Below, in pieces: positions 7,002 to 9,950 of a stretch of 9,950 nucleotides of DNA. Position 1 is the first letter of the stretch. The number at the start of each line of letters is the position of its first letter. The notes under the pieces were generated by a model. That model searched no databases. It saw nothing but the letters and a program-made list of their open reading frames with translations, and was not told the DNA's origin. The DNA is from an uncultured Bacteroidota bacterium (lineage in GTDB: Bacteria; Bacteroidota; Bacteroidia; Chitinophagales; Chitinophagaceae). The stretch lies in NCBI GenBank assembly GCA_903906615.1, contig CAIVKT010000742.1:1-9950 (forward strand). The letters are read 5' to 3'. Position numbers and translations under genes: made by a program.

Positions 7002-7724
7002 TTATACTGCGTGTGTATTTTCTTCTTTATCGCTTTTTGTATCGCGTTGTTTCCAGAGGTCTTTCCACTGGCCGGGGGTGAGTGCATCGGCTACATCGAA
7101 GTTACCGATCTTGGTGCGGCGCAACTCCTGCAAATAAGCGCCGCAGCCGAGGATCTGCCCTATATCCTGGGCGAGCGAACGGATATAGGTGCCCGTGCTG
7201 CACACCACCCTGAAATGCACCTCGGGCAGGTTGATGGCTGTGATCTCGAATTCGCTGACGATGACAGGGCGCGGCTGCAGCACCACATTCACGCCTGCGC
7301 GGGCAAGGTCGTAAGAGCGCTTGCCATCTCTCTTTATGGCAGAATGTATGGGTGGCACCTGCATAATGTCGCCGGTAAGTTGTAGCGCGGCAGCATATAC
7401 CTGCTCATGGGTTACCTGCTCAAAAGGCATGGGGTTTTCGGGGTCGCTCTCTTTGTCGTAAGTGGCAGTGGTGGCGCCCAGGTGAAAGATGCCCGTATAC
7501 TCTTTGGGTAGCTGCTGAAAGCCGGAAATCTGCTTGGTCATGGCACCGGAGCAACAGATGAGCAGGCCCGTAGCCAGCGGATCGAGCGTGCCGCAATGGC
7601 CTATCTTCGCTTTGAGGGATATTTTAATGTGGTTTACGGCATCAAAAGATGTCCATTTATAGGGCTTGTCCACAAGTATCACCCCACCTTTCTTCAACTC
7701 GGCGGGCATTGGCCTTTTTTCCAT
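7002..7724 (-). CDS. truB: tRNA pseudouridine synthase B
   Basis: TruB makes pseudouridine 55 in the T-arm of tRNAs. The 240-residue product begins with the typical GGVILVDKPYKWTSFDAV (13-30). It carries the catalytic motif GHCGTLDPLATGLL (42-55) with Asp48 as nucleophile, then KRDGKRSYDLAR and the uracil-contacting CSTGTYIRSLAQDIG segment. It is shorter than E. coli TruB (about 314 residues) and ends without the C-terminal PUA-like domain, a length I believe normal in Bacteroidota. I chose the ATG at 7722-7724, since longer in-frame starts add a Cys-rich tail unlike the family; a start five codons later (MPAELKK) is also possible. A TACCTTTGCA box sits a few bases upstream. The gene is divergent from the small exported-protein gene, so no operon partner is visible. 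Confidence 0.95.
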   Translation of the reverse strand: MEKRPMPAELKKGGVILVDKPYKWTSFDAVNHIKISLKAKIGHCGTLDPLATGLLICCSGAMTKQISGFQQLPKEYTGIFHLGATTATYDKESDPENPMPFEQVTHEQVYAAALQLTGDIMQVPPIHSAIKRDGKRSYDLARAGVNVVLQPRPVIVSEFEITAINLPEVHFRVVCSTGTYIRSLAQDIGQILGCGAYLQELRRTKIGNFDVADALTPGQWKDLWKQRDTKSDKEENTHAV

Positions 7725-7729
7725 TAGTG

Positions 7730-7737
7730 CAAAGGTA
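7730..7737 (-). promoter_or_regulatory. Candidate -7 box (TACCTTTG) next to the truB start
   Basis: On the minus strand TACCTTTG matches the Bacteroidota -7 consensus TAnnTTTG exactly and ends 5 bases before the chosen truB ATG. Transcription would then begin about two bases before the start codon, giving an almost leaderless mRNA. No clear -33 TTTG lies at the usual spacing. The same ten bases (TACCTTTGCA) precede the DAHP synthase start. Confidence 0.5.
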
Positions 7738-7842
7738 AACTGATACGGGCAAATAAAGGCAGCGCAATTTAACACGCCGTGGCACACTTTTTCCTATACC
7801 ATAGTCAGAAAGAACAATTGGTAACCTCTAAAAACAAAACAC

Positions 7843-8337
7843 ATGAAAACGACCATATTAGTTTCGCTGCTGTGCCTGGGCTCCCTTTGCAGCTTCGCAC
7901 AATTCCAATACACTACCAAAGACCATCCAATACTCAAGGAGAACGTGCGGATACCCGTAACGCCTGCATTCGACGGGCCCTATACGGTAGTGAGTGATAC
8001 GCCCTGCTATATGTACATCAGGCACGGCCTGTATGTGCTGGACTGCCCCGGTATCTACTTCCCGCCGGAAAAGACAGCTGACGAGGATAATATAGCTGCA
8101 TATGTGCCTGCTACAGGCGAGATAACCGTACAAGGCGAAAAGACCTATAGCGGCTACTATCCCGGCCAGACTGCCCTGCGCAGAGACCCGGATATGCCTG
8201 CCAATGCAGTGCCTGCATGGCCCTCTACCCCTTATATCCCTTTATACGACCCGCCATGCTATCGTTATGTAGATAAACATGGCCTGTCTGTAATGGAGTG
8301 TCATGGATTGCAGTTTCCCCCGGAAGATAAAAAGTAA
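7843..8337 (+). CDS. Small exported protein with a duplicated Cys-pair motif
   Basis: This 164-residue protein is not one I recognise. Residues 1-19 are a signal peptide with a SFA-Q cleavage site, and no lipobox, so a soluble periplasmic or secreted protein is likely. The mature part contains the same segment twice, at residues 52-76 and 136-161. Each copy reads D-x-P-CYxY, then HGL-x-V, a second Cys, G and FPPE; the second copy has one extra residue before HGL. Each copy thus carries a Cys pair 12 or 13 residues apart (55/68 and 139/153), suggesting two small disulfide-closed hairpins (inference). The linker between is rich in Thr, Gly, Tyr and Pro. The ATG at 7843 follows an A-rich leader. 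It lies divergent from truB and ends before a strong terminator, so it is probably monocistronic. Confidence 0.8.
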   Translation: MKTTILVSLLCLGSLCSFAQFQYTTKDHPILKENVRIPVTPAFDGPYTVVSDTPCYMYIRHGLYVLDCPGIYFPPEKTADEDNIAAYVPATGEITVQGEKTYSGYYPGQTALRRDPDMPANAVPAWPSTPYIPLYDPPCYRYVDKHGLSVMECHGLQFPPEDKK

Positions 8338-8357
8338 GATACTACCTATCAAATAGT

Positions 8358-8386
8358 AAAAGCACCTCGGTTGGGGTGCTTTTTTT
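8358..8386 (+). terminator. Rho-independent terminator of the exported-protein gene
   Basis: An 11-bp stem (8358-8368 with 8373-8383, one G-T pair) closes a GGTT loop and runs into seven T at 8380-8386. It begins 21 bases after the stop codon at 8337 and separates this gene from the damaged HipA gene. Confidence 0.88.
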
Positions 8387-8435
8387 ATACCCGATAGGGT
8401 ATGAGTATGTATTATACTGATAATTTTATACCCTA
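8387..8435. promoter_or_regulatory. Palindromic ATACCC/GGGTAT sites, possible operator
   Basis: ATACCC-GATA-GGGTAT forms a perfect 6+4+6 palindrome at 8387-8402, and a further ATACCCTA at 8428-8435 is the inverse of TAGGGTAT at 8395-8402. These sit directly before the recognisable start of the HipA relic. E. coli HipB is known to bind TATCC-N8-GGATA, so a related operator is conceivable, but the spacing differs and no hipB gene is present. Confidence is low. Confidence 0.3.
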
Positions 8436-9244
8436 ATAAAAAGCCGGATAGCAGTACCCGACGTACAGGCCAAGCTATCATTAGATATTGAACGCTCCGG
8501 CAAAGAAGAAAAACATCTTCCCCGTTTTACCATAGTGGGGTTGTGGGGCAGCTATATCTAAAACTACCTACTGATCATTTTCAATTTTTGCCGGTGGTGG
8601 AAGACCTGACCATGCACCTGGCAAGCATAGCAGGCATACAGACAGTCCCACATTCGCTGATACTGTTGAAAAGCGGCAACCTTGCCTACATCACCAAACG
8701 AATAGACTGGGCAAAAAATAATAAGCTGCATATGGAAGATATGTGCCAGATCACAGAGCGGATGACAGAAGATAAATACAAAGGCTCTTATGAGCAGGTA
8801 GCAAAAGCGATCTTCAAATATGCTGCCAATCCGGGGCTGGACATCATTAATTTTTATGAGCAGGTAGTCTGTTCCTTCCTTACAGGCAATGCATATATGC
8901 ACTTAAAGAATTTCTCTTTATTAAAGAACAACACAACAGGATATGAGCTGGCCCCGGCTTATGATATGGTAGCCACCAGGTTGCTGACGAAAGAGGAGGA
9001 TGAAGACCTGGCGCTGACGCTCAATGGCAAAAAAAGAAAGCTGAACCGGAAAGATTTTGACCAGGCAATGTCCTCCGCATTATTAAGTGATGAAAAGAGC
9101 ATTCAAAGGCTTTACCTGAAATTTGCGAAAGCAATACCAAAGTGGCTGGCATTTATTGAGAACAGATCTATACCTGCTGATATGAAAGAAGACTATCGCC
9201 AATTGATCATAGAAAGAGCAAAAAGATTACAGATAACCGTATGA
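8436..9244 (+). pseudogene. hipA: HipA-family kinase (HipA_C), degraded
   Basis: HipA-family toxins are Ser/Thr kinases of type II toxin-antitoxin systems that phosphorylate targets such as glutamyl-tRNA synthetase. Here the reading frame is broken. Codons from about 8439 give KSRIAVPDVQAKLSL and RFTIVGLWGSYI, then hit TAA at 8559. The next frame continues from the same point with LKLPTDHF and runs to 9244, so adding a single base near 8558 restores the family sequence. Homology begins abruptly at 8439, so the usual first 40-60 residues are missing. In the catalytic loop GNADMHLKN the Asp has become Tyr (codon at 8894-8896), the Gly of the VPGVQ loop is Asp, and the family's RIDR reads RIDW. 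PAYD (metal-binding Asp, codon at 8963) is intact. A GTG at 8543 opens a 233-residue frame, but it would lack the nucleotide loop. No hipB or HipA N-terminal partner gene is present. Confidence 0.88.
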
Positions 9245-9299
9245 TCTTTGAAAAAGGCAAAGGAATGCCTGCCTATGAAGTTTTTACCCCGCACCCCCT

Positions 9300-9307
9300 T
9301 ACCTTTG
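9300..9307 (+). promoter_or_regulatory. Candidate -7 box (TACCTTTG) next to the DAHP synthase start
   Basis: TACCTTTG matches TAnnTTTG exactly and ends four bases before the ATG at 9312, predicting a start site at or beside the first codon. No convincing -33 element is visible at 19-21 bases. Confidence 0.5.
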
Positions 9308-9311
9308 CAGT

Positions 9312-9950
9312 ATGTCTTTTTTTAAGTCGGTGCGGCCATTTATAGTGGCAGGGCCATGCAGTGCGGAAACGAGGGAACAGGTGCTGGCTACGGCAGCTGA
9401 GCTGGCCCCTATGGGCATCCAATTGTTCAGGGCGGGGGTGTGGAAGCCACGCACCAGGCCGGGCTCTTTTGAGGGCGCTGGCGTGGAGGCGCTGGCATGG
9501 CTGAAGGAAGTAAAAGAAACATACCACCTGCCAGTAACGGTAGAAGTGGCCGAGCCTGCCCATATTGAGCAGGCGCTGGCGCATGGTATAGATGTACTGT
9601 GGGTGGGTGCCCGCACCACGGTAAACCCCTTCCAGGTGCAGCGGCTCGCCGATGCGTTGCGTGGCGTACCTATAAAGGTGATGGTGAAGAACCCCGTAAG
9701 CCCCGATACCGACCTGTGGCAGGGCGCTATAGAGCGTTTTGAGCAGGCCGGCGTGCAAGAGGTGGCTGCCATACACCGTGGTTTTGCAGGCTACGGATCG
9801 GCAACGGGATACCGCAACCAGCCCAACTGGCCCATACCCATAGAACTGAAAAGGCGCAAACCGGAACTGAGCATCATCTGCGACCCGAGCCATATTACCG
9901 GCAAGCGCGACCGAGTGGCAGAAATGGCACAAAAAGCCATGGATATGCAC
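9312..9950 (+). CDS. DAHP synthase, class I beta type (partial, runs off the window)
   Basis: 3-Deoxy-7-phosphoheptulonate synthase joins phosphoenolpyruvate and erythrose-4-phosphate in the first step of the shikimate pathway. The 213 codons present read open to the window edge, so the 3' end is missing. Visible motifs are VAGPCSAE (12-19) with metal-binding Cys16, FRAGVWKPRTRPGSFEG (39-55), WVGARTT (97-103), VMVKNP (123-128), AAIHRGF (152-158) and CDPSHITGKR (190-199), in the normal order of the short class I beta (KDOPS-like) enzymes. In many Bacteroidota the enzyme carries a C-terminal chorismate mutase domain, which would lie beyond the window. The ATG at 9312 fits the family start. It follows the HipA relic by 67 bases and has its own -7 box, so it is likely transcribed independently. 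Confidence 0.93.
   Translation, partial: MSFFKSVRPFIVAGPCSAETREQVLATAAELAPMGIQLFRAGVWKPRTRPGSFEGAGVEALAWLKEVKETYHLPVTVEVAEPAHIEQALAHGIDVLWVGARTTVNPFQVQRLADALRGVPIKVMVKNPVSPDTDLWQGAIERFEQAGVQEVAAIHRGFAGYGSATGYRNQPNWPIPIELKRRKPELSIICDPSHITGKRDRVAEMAQKAMDMH

Noticed and set aside
8447..8479. GATAGC...GCTATC inverted repeat inside the HipA relic
   Set aside because: Six bases with a 21-base loop inside former coding sequence; expected by chance.
9273..9950. Long open frames on the minus strand at the right edge
   Set aside because: The plus strand encodes an unmistakable DAHP synthase here; the minus-strand frames are shadows with no family-like content.

Overview
The window looks like chromosomal DNA from a Bacteroidota species, probably a member of the Chitinophagaceae or a relative. 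This is inferred from several signs: A-rich leaders without Shine-Dalgarno sequences before most starts, TAnnTTTG-type -7 boxes next to start codons, signal peptides ending in A-Q, short TruB, an aminoglycoside-phosphotransferase/RapZ fusion and a stand-alone HipA_C protein. GC content is intermediate. No tRNA, rRNA, CRISPR array, intact transposase or phage gene was seen, and no gene-free stretch exceeds 300 bases.

Layout from left to right. A small exported Cys-containing protein of unknown function (166-768, +) ends at a strong bidirectional terminator (795-824). It converges on a two-gene minus-strand operon of a SixA-type histidine phosphatase (2325-2822) followed, with a 4-bp ATGA overlap, by a kinase-like/RapZ-C fusion (847-2328). 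Divergent from these is a pirin-family cupin (3011-3730, +). A gene-poor 261-bp gap then carries a pair of 27-bp inverted arms (3780-3902) resembling a REP pair or MITE. Next is a GTGA-overlapping pair: a mono-cluster 4Fe-4S protein (3992-4210) and a CoA-pyrophosphatase-type Nudix hydrolase (4207-4842). A hairpin (4892-4931) separates it from a large minus-strand gene (4947-6884) whose N-terminus looks like a RelA/SpoT synthetase fold without its catalytic residues, joined by a long Pro/Ala/Val repeat linker to an unrecognised C-terminal domain. truB (7002-7724, -) follows, then a divergent exported protein with a duplicated Cys motif (7843-8337, +) and its terminator. After that comes a decayed HipA-family kinase (8436-9244, +), and finally the start of a DAHP synthase gene (9312 to the window edge, +).

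Most genes are housekeeping or unlinked: aromatic amino-acid synthesis, tRNA modification, CoA pool cleaning and amino-sugar/cell-wall sensing. No single multi-gene accessory system is evident. The items most worth following are the apparently dead RelA/SpoT-like protein, the kinase-RapZ fusion coupled to a phosphohistidine phosphatase, the inverted-repeat element, and the multiply damaged HipA relic with palindromic sites in front of it.
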